Source: Actinomadura coerulea (GTDB lineage Bacteria; Actinomycetota; Actinomycetes; Streptosporangiales; Streptosporangiaceae). Taken from it: 64,000 nucleotides of DNA. The stretch spans positions 2,480,001 through 2,544,000 of the forward strand of contig NZ_JACHMQ010000001.1 in the NCBI RefSeq assembly GCF_014208105.1. Reading direction: 5' to 3'. A model generated the notes under the pieces. It did not search any database, was not told the origin of the DNA, and saw nothing but the letters and a program-made list of their open reading frames with translations. Positions 37,424 through 47,534 of this stretch are shown in pieces (the first letter of the stretch is position 1; each line of letters opens with the position of its first letter). Made by a program: the position numbers and the translations under genes.

Positions 37424-38677
37424 ATGTCCACAGTGGCCACTTCGGCCGGCGGCTCTCCCACGTCAGCGCGGTCGGCCGCGACCAACTGGCCTGCGGTGGT
37501 CTCGGTGATGATGGGGATCTTCGCGATCGTCACCACCGAGATCCTGCCGATCGGACTGCTGACGTCCGTCGGCACCAGCTTCACCGTCTCCGACGGGACC
37601 GCCGGGCTGATGATGACCATGCCCGGATACCTCGCGGCCGCCGCCGCGCCCACGGTCACCGTCGCGACGGCGCGGGTCGACCGGCGGTTCATGCTGTGCG
37701 CCTGCATGATCCTTCTGGCGTCGGCGAACTTCATCGCCGCCGCGGCTCCGGGTTACTGGGCGATGCTCGTCTCGCGCGTCCTCGTGGGGCTGGTCATCGG
37801 CGGCTTCTGGTCGATCGGCGCGGGGCTGGCCGACCGGCTGGTCCCGGCACGGTCGACGCGCCGGGCGACGGCGGTGGTCTTCTCGGCCGTCCCGCTGGGG
37901 TCGGTCCTCGGCGTGCCGCTGGGGACGCTGGTCGGAGACCTCGCGGGCTGGCGGACCAGCTTCGCGGTCATGGGCCTGCTGTCGGTGGCGGTGCTCGTCG
38001 CGCTCGCCGTGCTCGTTCCCCCGCTGCCCGCCGAGAACGCCACCCGCCTGACCGCGCTGCGCGGCATGGCGCGGAGCCCCGACACGCGATTCGCGCTCCT
38101 GGTGACCGTCCTGGTCGTCCTCGCGCATTTCGGCGCCTACACCTACGTCACGCCCTTCCTCGAACGCGTGACGCACGTGTCCTCGGGGCTGATCACGGTG
38201 TTCCTGCTGGCCTACGGCGCCGCGGGCATCCTGGGCAACTTCCTGGCGGGGACGGCTCTGGCCCGCCATCCGCGGGCCGCCGTCGGCGTGGCCGGAGGCC
38301 TGATCGCCTTCGCCACCCTGGCGCTTCCCTTCCTGGGGCGATGGGACCTGGGCGCCGTCGCGCTGCTCGTCCTGTGGGGTGCCGGCTACGGCGCCGTCCC
38401 GGTCTGCTCGCAGGCCTGGTTCGCCAGAGCGGCCCCCCATGCCCCGGAGGCGGCCTCCGTCCTGTTCACGGCCTCGTTCCAGGCGACGCTGTCGACCGGT
38501 GCCCTGGCCGGAGGAGTCGTCATGGACCGCACCTCCCCCTCGGCGGTCATGATGCTGGGCGGAGCCACCGCGATCGTCATGGTGGCGGCCGTGGTCAGCG
38601 GGCGGCCTCGCCGCTCAGCCAGCGAGCTGCCTTGCCATCGGGTGCGACCCCCCAGATCGGCGGGTCCTGGCCTGTAG
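37424..38677 (+). CDS. MFS exporter (AraJ/SotB-like)
   Basis: A 417-residue major facilitator with twelve helices. The family motif around GLVIGGFWSIGAGLADRL and the drug-antiporter motif region ADRLVPARSTRRATAV are visible. Resembles efflux permeases for sugars, purine ribonucleosides or drugs. ATG at 37424 after AGGACGG fits the first helix; the frame is open 15 codons more. Divergent from tetR, hence probably drug- or metabolite-inducible. Convergent with kdpD, 10 bp apart. Confidence 0.9.
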   Translation: MSTVATSAGGSPTSARSAATNWPAVVSVMMGIFAIVTTEILPIGLLTSVGTSFTVSDGTAGLMMTMPGYLAAAAAPTVTVATARVDRRFMLCACMILLASANFIAAAAPGYWAMLVSRVLVGLVIGGFWSIGAGLADRLVPARSTRRATAVVFSAVPLGSVLGVPLGTLVGDLAGWRTSFAVMGLLSVAVLVALAVLVPPLPAENATRLTALRGMARSPDTRFALLVTVLVVLAHFGAYTYVTPFLERVTHVSSGLITVFLLAYGAAGILGNFLAGTALARHPRAAVGVAGGLIAFATLALPFLGRWDLGAVALLVLWGAGYGAVPVCSQAWFARAAPHAPEAASVLFTASFQATLSTGALAGGVVMDRTSPSAVMMLGGATAIVMVAAVVSGRPRRSASELPCHRVRPPRSAGPGL

Positions 38678-38687
38678 GGCCGCGCCG

Positions 38688-41411
38688 TCAGCCCTGCCGG
38701 GGACCGTCCGGTGGGGGCGGGCGGTCCTTGCCGTGGCCGATGCGGTCGCGCCAGGCGGCGACCCGGTCGACGATCACAGGGTCGGCCAGGTCGGATCCGG
38801 AGACGTCCCCGGCCCGCTCATCTACCGGCTCACCGGGTGGCCGCCCGGACGGCCGCGGCGGGCGGGTCGGCATGGTGAGGACCATGGTCAGGCCCCCGCC
38901 CGGGGTCTCCTCGGGGGTGAGGTCGCCGCCCATGGCCTCGGCGAGGCCGCGGGCGAGGGCCAGGTCGACGCCGGCCTCGTCGTCCCGGCCGCCGGCGCGC
39001 TGGAGCGGCTGGAAGAGGCGGTCGCGGTCGCCGGGCCGGACGCCGGGCCCGCGGTCGACGACGCGGATCTCCAGGCGGTCGCCGAGGGCGCTGGCGGTGA
39101 CGAGTACGGGCGCGCCCGGCGGGTTGAAACGGACGGCGTTCGCGATGACGTTGGCCAGGACGCGTCGCAGCAGGGCCGGGTCGGCGACCATCTCGGGCAG
39201 GCCCTCGGGGATGCGGAGTTCGACGGCCTCCCGGTCGCCGCCGCCGACGGCGCCGGGGACGGCCTCCCCGGCGGCGACCCGGCGCGGGGAGATGCCGAGC
39301 GAGCCGGATCGCAGGCGGCTCATGTCCAGCAGGTCGGCCACCAGATGGTCGAGCCGGGCCAGGGAGTCGGCGGCCGTGTCGGCCGCTTCGCCGCGGCGCC
39401 CGCCGGCCCGGGACGCGTCCGGGCCGCGCAGGCTCTCGACGGCGGCCCTCGCGGACGCGAGCTGGGCGCGCAGGTCGCGGCTGACGGTGGTGAGCAGCGC
39501 GGTGCGCATCTCCTCGGCGGCCTCCAGCGGCCGGACCCGCCGGGCCCGCTCGGCGAGCCGCCCGTGGTGCAGCGCGACGGCGGCCTGGGCGGCGAACGCC
39601 TCCAGGACGCGCCGGTCCGAGGCGGGCATGGTCCGTCCCCGCAGGACGAGGGCGAGCGTGCCGTCCTCGACCAGGATGTCGGCCTCTCCGGCGTCCGGGC
39701 AGGCGCAGGGCTCGCCGCCGGTGCTGGCGACGATGTCCCAGCAGTCCGGGTCGCGGAGGCTGTCGGGGGTCACCGGCGCGGCGGGGTCGCGCTCCAGCAG
39801 CGTGACCGTGGTCAGCGCGAACGTCTCGCGGAGCCGTTCGAGGATGCCGCCGAGCGCGTCATAGGGGCCCCCGCGGGCGGTGACCGCGCCGCGCTCCCCG
39901 CGCAGGATGTCCCCCGCGAGGGTGGACAGCACCTCCGCGTCGGCGCGGGCCCCGGCCACCTCCCTGCCGCGGCGGGCGGTGACGTCCACGACCGTGCTGA
40001 CCGTCACTCCCACCACGACGAAGACGACGAGCTGGAGCAGACCCTGGGGCCGGTCGACGGTGAAATGCCCGGTCGGCGGGGTGAAGAGGTAGTTCAGCAG
40101 CAGGGAGCCGCCGATCGCGGCGAACAGCGCGGGATACAGCCCGCCCACCAGCGCCACCCCGACCACCGCGGCCTGGAAGAGCAGGATGTCGCTGGCCAGC
40201 GGCACCTGCCCGCGCAGCCGCACCAGCAGGAGCGCCATCAGCGGCAGCCCGGCCGCGGCCAGCGCGAACCCGGCGTAGCGGCGGACGGACGGAAGGCCCG
40301 CCGCCCGCAGCGCCCTCCAGCGGCGCCCCTGGCCGATCTCCTCGTGCGTGACGAGGTGCACGTCGATGGACCCGGACCGCGCCGTCGTCGTGACGCCGAC
40401 GCCCGGCGAGAACAGCTGCGCGATCCTTCCGCGCCGGGACGCGCCGAGGACGAGCTGGGTGGCGTTGACGCCGCGGGCGAAGTCCAGCAGCGCGTCCGGC
40501 ACGTTCGCGCCGACGACCTGGTGGTAGCCGCCGCCGAGGCTCTCCACCAGGGCGCGCTGCCGGGTCAGGTTCGCCGGGCTCACGCCGGCCAGCCCGTCGC
40601 TGCGGGCGACGTGGACGGCCAGCAGGTCGGCGCCCTTGGTGCGGGCCGCGACGCGGGCGGCGCGGCGGATCAGGGTGTCGCCCTCCGGCCCGCCGGTGAG
40701 CGCCACGACGACGCGTTCGCGCGTCTCCCACGTGCCGGCGATGCCGTGGTCGGCGCGGTAGCGGTCGAGCTGGTCGTCGACCTTGCCGGCCAGCCACAGC
40801 AGCGCCAGCTCGCGCAGGGCGATGAGGTTGCCTGCCCGGAAGTAGTTGCCGAGCGCGGCGTCGATCTTCTCGGGCGGGTAGATGTTGCCGTGGGCCATCC
40901 TGCGGCGCAGGGCCTCGGGCGTCATGTCGACGAGTTCGACCTGGTCGGCGCGGCGGACCACCTCGTCCGGGACGGTCTCGCGCTGCGGCACGCCGGTGAT
41001 CTGCTCGACGACGTCGTTCACCGACTCCAGATGCTGGATGTTGACGTTGGTGACCACGTCGATGCCGGCGTCCAGGATCCCCTCGATGTCCTGCCAGCGC
41101 TTGGCGTGCCGGGAGCCGGGCACGTTGGTGTGGGCCAGCTCGTCGATGAGCGCGACCTGCGGGCGCCGGGCGATGACGGCGCCGGTGTCCATCTCGGTGA
41201 AGCTCGCGCCGCGGTAGGAGACGGCGGCGCGCGGGACGATCTCCAGCCCCTCCAGGAGCGCGGCGGTGCGGGGCCGGCCGTGGGTCTCCACGAAGCCGAC
41301 CACCACGTCGGTCCCGCGACCGGCGCGGCGGCCGCCTTCGGCGAGCATCGCGTAGGTCTTGCCCACCCCGGGCGCCGAGCCCAGGTAGACGCGCAACCTG
41401 CCGCGTCCCAT
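38688..41411 (-). CDS. kdpD: KdpD-type sensor kinase with His-to-Arg at the phosphorylation site
   Basis: A 907-residue protein with the full KdpD layout: KdpD/Walker domain (GSAPGVGKT, 11-19), USP domain (about 230-360), four DUF4118 helices (about 375-480), GAF region and C-terminal kinase region. The H-box reads TTVSRDLRAQLA with Arg at 645 (codon at 39477-39479) where the phospho-accepting His should be; the G2 box (GVDLALARG) is also degraded. Autophosphorylation is therefore unlikely. ATG at 41409-41411 follows GGAGG. It ends the kdp operon, 32 bp after kdpC, with no kdpE next to it; an intact KdpDE pair lies at 61.5-64 kb. Confidence 0.88.
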   Translation of the reverse strand: MGRGRLRVYLGSAPGVGKTYAMLAEGGRRAGRGTDVVVGFVETHGRPRTAALLEGLEIVPRAAVSYRGASFTEMDTGAVIARRPQVALIDELAHTNVPGSRHAKRWQDIEGILDAGIDVVTNVNIQHLESVNDVVEQITGVPQRETVPDEVVRRADQVELVDMTPEALRRRMAHGNIYPPEKIDAALGNYFRAGNLIALRELALLWLAGKVDDQLDRYRADHGIAGTWETRERVVVALTGGPEGDTLIRRAARVAARTKGADLLAVHVARSDGLAGVSPANLTRQRALVESLGGGYHQVVGANVPDALLDFARGVNATQLVLGASRRGRIAQLFSPGVGVTTTARSGSIDVHLVTHEEIGQGRRWRALRAAGLPSVRRYAGFALAAAGLPLMALLLVRLRGQVPLASDILLFQAAVVGVALVGGLYPALFAAIGGSLLLNYLFTPPTGHFTVDRPQGLLQLVVFVVVGVTVSTVVDVTARRGREVAGARADAEVLSTLAGDILRGERGAVTARGGPYDALGGILERLRETFALTTVTLLERDPAAPVTPDSLRDPDCWDIVASTGGEPCACPDAGEADILVEDGTLALVLRGRTMPASDRRVLEAFAAQAAVALHHGRLAERARRVRPLEAAEEMRTALLTTVSRDLRAQLASARAAVESLRGPDASRAGGRRGEAADTAADSLARLDHLVADLLDMSRLRSGSLGISPRRVAAGEAVPGAVGGGDREAVELRIPEGLPEMVADPALLRRVLANVIANAVRFNPPGAPVLVTASALGDRLEIRVVDRGPGVRPGDRDRLFQPLQRAGGRDDEAGVDLALARGLAEAMGGDLTPEETPGGGLTMVLTMPTRPPRPSGRPPGEPVDERAGDVSGSDLADPVIVDRVAAWRDRIGHGKDRPPPPDGPRQG

Positions 41412-41443
41412 CACACCTCCAGTCGCCGGGGCCCCTCGCGGGG

Positions 41444-42352
41444 TCAGCCGCGGACCGGGTACCGCCGGTCCAGCGCGATGTTCAGCCTGAGGACGTTCAC
41501 CCGGGGCTCGCCCATGAAGCCGAGGTCGCGGCCGTCGGTGCTGTCCTCGACCAGCCACCTCACCTGGCCGGAGTCGACGCCGCGGGCCCGGGCGACCCTG
41601 CCGGTCTGGAGGGCGGCGTAGGCGGGCGAGATGTGCGGGTCCAGGCCGCTGCCACTGGCGGTGACCGCGTCGGCCGGGACGGGCGGATCGGCGGGGGCGC
41701 CTCCCCTCACGGGGACGACCAGGCCGTCGGCGTAGTCTTCGCCAGACCGGGCCGGCCGCACGGGAACGCCCTTGTAGGCGGCGATGAACGGCGTCTTCAC
41801 CACGCCCTGCTCCTCGTTCAGGCTGACCACCCGGGTCGGGCGCGGGACGGTGCCGTCGGCCGTACGGCGCCCGAACACCGCCAGCACCGCTCCGACCCCG
41901 CCCGGAGTGCAGAACGGGCGGGCACCGCTGACGCCTTCGAGGTCGCCGACCGCCTTGCTGCGCGAGCAGACCCGGGTGAGCAGGCTCCGCCTGCCGCTCT
42001 CCCCCGCCGTGGCCGCCTCCGGGCCGGGCAGGGTGTCCACGATGTCCTCGGGACCCAGGTTACTCGCGGCCGTCGAGGTCGGGTCGTATCCGTCGCCGGC
42101 CTCGGACGGGCGGCTCTGGAAGTACCACCTGAGCGGTGTCCCGTCCTTGCCGGTGAAGGACTGGCCGATCAGGGCGCTGCCGACCGTCCGGCCGCGCAGG
42201 GTGACGGTCGAGCCGCCGGCGCGGCTCCGGAGGCCGGGCGCCTGCGCGACCGCGAACACCGCGAGCGGGTAGGCGACGCCGCACACGGCCGTCAGGACGA
42301 GCAAGGCGCGCAGCGCGGCCAGGTGCTGCCGGGCCCAGGTCGGATATGACAT
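41444..42352 (-). CDS. kdpC: Potassium-transporting ATPase subunit C, enlarged
   Basis: The single-helix chaperone subunit of the KdpFABC pump. One N-terminal membrane helix (about 12-35), then the periplasmic domain with [22 protein letters not shown] and the C-terminal [15 protein letters not shown]. At 302 residues it is about 100 longer than usual; the extra part (about 115-215) is a soluble, basic stretch with two Cys. ATG at 42350-42352 is 1 bp from the kdpB stop. Confidence 0.92.
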   Translation of the reverse strand: MSYPTWARQHLAALRALLVLTAVCGVAYPLAVFAVAQAPGLRSRAGGSTVTLRGRTVGSALIGQSFTGKDGTPLRWYFQSRPSEAGDGYDPTSTAASNLGPEDIVDTLPGPEAATAGESGRRSLLTRVCSRSKAVGDLEGVSGARPFCTPGGVGAVLAVFGRRTADGTVPRPTRVVSLNEEQGVVKTPFIAAYKGVPVRPARSGEDYADGLVVPVRGGAPADPPVPADAVTASGSGLDPHISPAYAALQTGRVARARGVDSGQVRWLVEDSTDGRDLGFMGEPRVNVLRLNIALDRRYPVRG

Positions 42353-42353
42353 G

Positions 42354-44528
42354 TCACGCCATCCCCGGTAGTAGCCGTATGACGAGGTCGATGAGCTTGA
42401 TGCCGGCGAACGGCGCGACGATGCCGCCGAGTCCGTAGACGCGGAGGTTGCGCGACAGCAGCCGGGAGGCGCTGCTCGGCCGGTACTTCACCCCGCGCAG
42501 TGCCAGCGGGATCAGCGCGAGGATGATCAGCGCGTTGAACACCACGGCCGACAGGACCGCCGACTGCGGGCTGGGCAGCCGCATGACGTTGAGCGCCTCC
42601 AGTCCCGGGTAGAGCCCGGCGAACATCGCCGGGATGATCGCGAAGTACTTGGCGATGTCGTTGGCGATGGAGAACGTGGTCAGCGCCCCGCGCGTGATCA
42701 GCAACTGCTTGCCGATCATCACGATCTCGATGAGCTTGGTGGGGTCGGAGTCCAGGTCCACCATGTTCCCGGCCTCCTTGGCGGCGGAGGTGCCGGTGTT
42801 CATCGCCACTCCGACGTCGGCCTGGGCGAGCGCCGGGGCGTCGTTGGTGCCGTCCCCGGTCATGGCGACGAGCCGTCCCCCCTCCTGCTCCTTCTTGATC
42901 AAGGCGAGCTTGTCCTCCGGCCTGGCCTCGGCGAGGAAGTCGTCCACGCCGGCCTCGTCGGCGATCGCCCTGGCGGTCAGCGGGTTGTCACCGGTGATCA
43001 TGACCGTCCGGATGCCCATCCGGCGCATCTCCTCGAACCGCTCCCGCATCCCCGCCTTGACCACGTCCTTGAGGTGGATGACGCCGAGGACCCTCGCCGC
43101 GCCGACGGCGACCTCGCCGACGACCAGCGGAGTGCCGCCGGAGGCGGAGATTCCGTCCACGACGCGGCTCAGCTCGGCGGGCACGGTCCCGCCCCGCCGG
43201 CGGACCCAGTCGGCGACCGCCCCGGCCGCGCCCTTGCGCAGCATCCGGTCCGGCCCCCGGTCCCCCGGCTCGCCCAGATCGACGCCGCTCATCCGGGTCT
43301 GGGCCGAGAACGGGACCCACCGCGCCTGCGACAGCTCCCCCGGCGAGCGCTCCCGCAGGCCGTAGCGCCGCTTCGCCAGCACGACCACCGAGCGGCCCTC
43401 GGGGGTCTGGTCGGCGAGGCTCGACAGCTGCGCCGCGTCGGCCAGCTCGTCCTCGCCGACGCCCTGGACGGGCAGGAACGCCGCCGCCTCCCGGTTCCCG
43501 AGGGTGATCGTGCCGGTCTTGTCCAGCAGCAGGGTGCTCACGTCGCCCGCGGCTTCGACGGCGCGCCCTGACATCGCCAGGACGTTGCGCTGGACGAGCC
43601 GGTCCATCCCCGCGATGCCGATCGCCGACAGCAGCGCCCCGATCGTCGTCGGGATCAGGCACACCAGCAGCGACACCAGCACGATCCCCGTGACACCGTG
43701 GGCGTCCAGGGCGAGGGTGTCGGCGACGCCGGGGTTGACGGCCTTGGAGAAGATCGCCAGAGGCTGGAGCGTCGCCACCGCCAGCAGGAAGACGATCGTC
43801 AGCGCGGCGAGCAGGATGTTCAGCGCGATCTCGTTCGGCGTCCGCTGCCGGCTCGACCCCTCCACCAGCGCGATCATCCGGTCGATGAACGACTCCCCCG
43901 GCCGCTGGGTGATCCTCACGACGACGCGGTCCGACAGCACCCTCGTCCCGCCCGTCACCGCCGAGCGGTCCCCGCCCGACTCCCGGATCACCGGCGCCGA
44001 CTCCCCGGTGATCGCCGACTCGTCCACGCTCGCGATGCCCTCGACCACGTCCCCGTCGCCGGGAACGACCTGCCCCGCCTCGACGACGACGTGGTCGCCC
44101 TCCCTCAGCTCCGGGGCGGTGACCGCCTCCTCCCTGACCCGCTCCTGACCGGGCGTCCAGTCGAGCAGGCGGCGGGCCACGGCGTCGGTCTTCGCCCTGC
44201 GCAGCGAATCCGCCTGCGCCTTGCCGCGGCCCTCGGCCACCGCCTCCGCGAGGTTGGCGAAGAGCACGGTCAGCCACAGCCACACCGCGGTCAGCCAGGC
44301 GAAGGCGCTCGGGCGCAGGCCCGCCAGGACCGTGGTCCACACCGCGCCGACCTCGACGATCAGCATGACGGGGTTGCGCCACAGCGTGCGCGGGTCGAGC
44401 TTGGCCGCGGCGCCCGGGAGGGACCTCAGCACCTGCCTCCAGTCGAGCAGGCCGCCCCGGTCCCTGCCGCCGCGCCGTTCCGGCGCCCGCGGCGGGGGGC
44501 CTGCCGATCGGCGGACCCGCGCGGTCAT
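42354..44528 (-). CDS. kdpB: Potassium-transporting P-type ATPase subunit B
   Basis: The 724-residue catalytic subunit. The phosphorylation motif DKTGTIT, the actuator TGES, the nucleotide-binding KGA and the hinge [17 protein letters not shown] are all intact. It hydrolyses ATP to drive K+ uptake through KdpA. The frame extends upstream, but ATG at 44526-44528 overlaps the kdpA stop as ATGA, giving coupled translation. A long Arg/Pro-rich cytosolic leader (about 50 residues) is unusual. Confidence 0.95.
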   Translation of the reverse strand: MTARVRRSAGPPPRAPERRGGRDRGGLLDWRQVLRSLPGAAAKLDPRTLWRNPVMLIVEVGAVWTTVLAGLRPSAFAWLTAVWLWLTVLFANLAEAVAEGRGKAQADSLRRAKTDAVARRLLDWTPGQERVREEAVTAPELREGDHVVVEAGQVVPGDGDVVEGIASVDESAITGESAPVIRESGGDRSAVTGGTRVLSDRVVVRITQRPGESFIDRMIALVEGSSRQRTPNEIALNILLAALTIVFLLAVATLQPLAIFSKAVNPGVADTLALDAHGVTGIVLVSLLVCLIPTTIGALLSAIGIAGMDRLVQRNVLAMSGRAVEAAGDVSTLLLDKTGTITLGNREAAAFLPVQGVGEDELADAAQLSSLADQTPEGRSVVVLAKRRYGLRERSPGELSQARWVPFSAQTRMSGVDLGEPGDRGPDRMLRKGAAGAVADWVRRRGGTVPAELSRVVDGISASGGTPLVVGEVAVGAARVLGVIHLKDVVKAGMRERFEEMRRMGIRTVMITGDNPLTARAIADEAGVDDFLAEARPEDKLALIKKEQEGGRLVAMTGDGTNDAPALAQADVGVAMNTGTSAAKEAGNMVDLDSDPTKLIEIVMIGKQLLITRGALTTFSIANDIAKYFAIIPAMFAGLYPGLEALNVMRLPSPQSAVLSAVVFNALIILALIPLALRGVKYRPSSASRLLSRNLRVYGLGGIVAPFAGIKLIDLVIRLLPGMA

Positions 44529-46195
44529 GTGTGGAGGCCTTCGGCGAGCGGTCCCAGCGCCAGCGCGGGCAGGAAGGTCAGGGCGACGAGGACGACGGTG
44601 ACGCCGACGACCAGCCCGACGAACTGCGGCCGGTGCGTGGGCAGCGTGCCCTCCGAGACGGGGGCGCGGCCCTGGCGTGCCAGCGACCCCGCCAGCGCCA
44701 GTACGAAGATCATGGGGAGGAACCGGCCGAAGGCCATGCACAGTCCCAGCGCCGTCTCGTACCAGAGGGTGCCGGACGTCAGGCCGGCGAACGCCGAGCC
44801 GTTGTTGTTGGACGCCGAGGTGAACGCGTACAGCACCTCCGACAGGCCGTGGGGCCCGGGGTTCAGGATCGCGGCCCTGCCGTCGCCGGTCGCCATCGCC
44901 GCTCCCGTCCCGGCCAGTACCAGGATCGGTGTGCTCAGGAAGTACAGCGCGGCGAACCTGATCTCCCGGGATCCGATCTTCTTGCCCAGGTACTCGGGGG
45001 TGCGGCCCACCATCAGCCCCGCCACGAACACGGTGACGACCGCCAGGATCAGGATCCCGTACAGGCCCGAGCCGACGCCGCCGGGCGCCACCTCGCCGAG
45101 CATCATGCCGACCATCGCCACCATGCCGCCGAGACTGGTGTAGGAGTCGTGCGAGGAGTCCGTCGCGCCCGCCGACGTCATCGTCGTGCCGGTGGCGAAC
45201 GCGCCGGAGTCCGGCACCCCGAACCGGGTCTCCACCCCCTCCGTCGCGACGCCGACCGCCGTCGGGACCGTGCCGTGGTGCATGAGCTGGAAGACCTGCA
45301 TCAGCACGGCGCTGACGATCGCCAGCGTCGCCATCACCGCGACGAGGGCGTGGCCCTGCCCGTTGTCGCCGACCATCCGGCCGAAGGTGCGCGGCAGCGA
45401 GAACGCGATGACCAGGAGCAGGAGGATCTCCAGCCAGTTCGTCCAGGCGGCGGGGTTCTCGAACGGATGCGCGGAGTTGACGTTGGTGAAGCCGCCGCCG
45501 TTCGTCCCGAGCAGCTTGATCGCCTCCTGGCTCGCCACCGGCCCGCCCGTCAGCGTCTGGGCGCCGCCGGCGATCGTGCGCACCACGTGGTGGGCCGGAT
45601 CCCAGAAGTTCTGCACCGCCCCGCCCGCCACCAGCACGAGGGCGGCGGCGAACGCGGCGGGCAGCAGGATGCGCAGGGTGCCGCGGACCAGGTCGACCCA
45701 GAAGTTGCCGAGGTGGCCGGTCCGCCTGCGGGCGAAGCCACGCACCAGCGCGACGGCGACCGCCATGCCGACGGAGGCGGACGCGAAGTTCTGCACCGCC
45801 AGGCCGGCCATCTGCACCAGGTCGCCCATCGTCGACCCGCCCGCGTACGACTGCCAGTTGGTGTTGGTCACGAAGCTGACCGCGGTGTTCCAGGCCTGGC
45901 CGGGCTTGACCGGGTCGAACCCCAGGCTGAGAAGGAGGCGGTCCTGCACCCGCTGGAGCCCGTAGAGGAACAGCACGCTGACGACCGAGAACGCCAGGAC
46001 GCTGCGCGCGTAGACGGGCCAGGTCTGCTCGGCGTCCGGCGCGACCCCGGTCAGCCGGTAGATGATCCGCTCGACGCGTGCGTGCCCCGTGCCCGTGTAG
46101 ACCCGGTACATGTAGTCGCCCAGCGGCCGGTGCACCGCCGCCAGGGCGAGGAGGAGGGAGGCGAGGAAGATGATTCCGGCGGCGGTCGGGCTCAT
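44525..46195 (-). CDS. kdpA: Potassium-transporting ATPase subunit A
   Basis: A 556-residue K+-channel-like subunit with about ten helices and four selectivity-filter regions, seen in [44 protein letters not shown] and [14 protein letters not shown]. Length and motifs are standard. ATG at 46193-46195 directly abuts the kdpF stop. Part of the high-affinity K+ uptake operon used at low potassium. Confidence 0.96.
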   Translation of the reverse strand: MSPTAAGIIFLASLLLALAAVHRPLGDYMYRVYTGTGHARVERIIYRLTGVAPDAEQTWPVYARSVLAFSVVSVLFLYGLQRVQDRLLLSLGFDPVKPGQAWNTAVSFVTNTNWQSYAGGSTMGDLVQMAGLAVQNFASASVGMAVAVALVRGFARRRTGHLGNFWVDLVRGTLRILLPAAFAAALVLVAGGAVQNFWDPAHHVVRTIAGGAQTLTGGPVASQEAIKLLGTNGGGFTNVNSAHPFENPAAWTNWLEILLLLVIAFSLPRTFGRMVGDNGQGHALVAVMATLAIVSAVLMQVFQLMHHGTVPTAVGVATEGVETRFGVPDSGAFATGTTMTSAGATDSSHDSYTSLGGMVAMVGMMLGEVAPGGVGSGLYGILILAVVTVFVAGLMVGRTPEYLGKKIGSREIRFAALYFLSTPILVLAGTGAAMATGDGRAAILNPGPHGLSEVLYAFTSASNNNGSAFAGLTSGTLWYETALGLCMAFGRFLPMIFVLALAGSLARQGRAPVSEGTLPTHRPQFVGLVVGVTVVLVALTFLPALALGPLAEGLHT

Positions 46196-46285
46196 CTAGA
46201 AACGCTCCGGAAAAAGCAGGGCGATGATCAGGAGAACGGTCAGCAGCGCGGCCAGCACGAGACCGATCGCGTTCTCGGCCGTCAC
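46196..46285 (-). CDS. kdpF: Potassium-transporting ATPase subunit F
   Basis: A 29-residue single-helix peptide ([20 protein letters not shown]), the stabilising subunit of KdpFABC. GTG start at 46283-46285 overlaps the stop of the preceding 27-aa gene as GTGA; its TAG abuts the kdpA ATG. Easily missed because of its size. Confidence 0.9.
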   Translation of the reverse strand: MTAENAIGLVLAALLTVLLIIALLFPERF

Positions 46286-46365
46286 AGCTTCTCCAGCCCC
46301 TTCACCACGAGGGCGAGCAGGACGAAGACCGCCACCGTCAGCAGAACGAAAGCGACGTCGCCCAT
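46282..46365 (-). CDS. 27-aa membrane peptide, first gene of the kdp operon
   Basis: ATG at 46363-46365 with GGAAGGAAG upstream encodes [20 protein letters not shown] followed by a short basic tail (VKGLEKL). It is a single membrane helix with a clear ribosome site and a 4-bp overlap with kdpF, so translation is coupled. I recall comparable unnamed peptides ahead of kdpF in other actinobacteria. It may be a second small Kdp subunit or regulator of the pump; function is not established. Confidence 0.8.
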   Translation of the reverse strand: MGDVAFVLLTVAVFVLLALVVKGLEKL

Positions 46366-46369
46366 GGTC

Positions 46370-47398
46370 GTCTTCCTTCCAGGAGCGCATGGAGCAAAGC
46401 GCCTGCTCGGGGAGTTTTGGCGGAACTTGACGTCGCGAGCGCCTGCCAGGCCCTGTCCAAGGTCTGCTCAGTCCAAGGTCTGCTCAACAGGCGGGACTCC
46501 GTCCTGCCCTGGAGATGAGGGGTTGCCGGCAGGCGCGCTCGAAGTCGAGGTAGAGGCGGTCGGTGCCGCCCGAGGCGCCGGCCCCGATGAACTCGCCGAG
46601 TTCGCGGGCGCGGCGGGCTCCGGCGAGCGCGGCCGTCGTCTGCGCGGCGACGTCGAGGTGGTCGGCGCGCGTGCGGCCGGGCCCGGCGGCCTTGCGCATG
46701 AGCCGCGACAGCGACTCCAGCGCGTCGACGGGCGGGTAGGCGCCGAGCGCGTGCAGGTCGGCGGACAGGACGATCTGCCCCTCGGTGATGTAGCACGTGA
46801 GGTCGGGCACGGGGCGGGTGATGTCGCCGCCGGGCATGGTCAGCACGGGGACGAGGGTGACCGATCCGGGGCGTCCGCGGACGCGGCCGCGGCGCTCGTA
46901 GAGGGAGGCCAGGTCGCTGTAGAGGTTTCCAGGTGCGGGAGGCCCGCGCGGGAGAAGACCTGCAGCTTCTGGCCCCGGGCGAGCGTGGTGAGCGCGTCGA
47001 TGGCGGAGATCCCGGTCAGCACCGGCTCGGCGGGCGGCTCGCGGTGCACGGGTTGAGGGGGACCCCGGCGACGGGGGCGGCGGCGCCGCCCAGCACCGGC
47101 GGGCCGCCGTCGAGCGGCTGCCCCATCCCGTCGCAGACCCGCCCGAGCCAGGCCGACCGCCTGCTCGCGAGCCGACCCCGTGAGGGTCCGCGCCAGGTCG
47201 TGCGCCGCCGCCACGGTGCGCCGCCGCTCCTGCTCCGCCTCCTCCAGCCGGGCGAAGACCGGTTCCAGCTCGTCCTCCGCGGCCCGGTGCTCCGAGGGGA
47301 CGGCGGCCGCGACGCCCCGGCAGGGCGGAAGCGCTGGAGAAGGTCGTGGAGTGCTGGCACCGTGCCTCACCCTGGACTCGCCCGCTCGGTCCCCTCAT
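46370..47398 (-). pseudogene. Decayed V/A-type ATP synthase subunit B gene
   Basis: Pieces of a V/A-type ATPase B subunit appear in order but in changing frames: [10 protein letters not shown] and PLNP at about 47040-47110, then [20 protein letters not shown] and FSRAGLPH at about 46950-47040, then [36 protein letters not shown] and TEGQIVLSADLHALGAYPPV at about 46730-46930, and finally LDRAWQALATSSS near 46400-46460. At least three frame changes and a missing central block show it is broken. The upstream part ([16 protein letters not shown]) may come from another subunit. No other V-ATPase gene is in the window. Confidence 0.72.
46455..46486. repeat. Perfect 16-bp tandem duplication
   Basis: GTCCAAGGTCTGCTCA occurs twice in direct succession (46455-46470, 46471-46486). 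It lies in the C-terminal part of the V-ATPase pseudogene and shifts its frame, so it may be one of the inactivating events. Confidence 0.85.
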
Positions 47399-47478
47399 CC
47401 CCGGTGAAGGCGTCGCGAGCCGACACGGCCGGGTGCCCCCTTCGCAGGACGAGTCCCCTCCACGCCGTCACACAAGAA

Positions 47479-47494
47479 GTGATCGGTCGATCAC
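47479..47494. promoter_or_regulatory. Orphan palindrome GTGATCG-GT-CGATCAC
   Basis: A perfect 16-bp inverted repeat with a 2-bp centre, just before an ATG (47496) whose frame has no recognisable product and runs antisense into the sigma-factor gene. It looks like an operator left behind when its gene was lost. Confidence 0.4.
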
Positions 47495-47534
47495 GATGAG
47501 CGACCGTCAGGTCCGCGCGGCCCCGCCTCCGGGT

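Noticed and set aside
38733-41621. 962-codon frame antisense to kdpD
   Set aside because: Exact shadow of the KdpD gene with repetitive Gly/Ala/Asp/Val composition and no motif.
46455-46486. CRISPR-like repeat
   Set aside because: Only two copies in direct contact with no spacers, so a tandem duplication.
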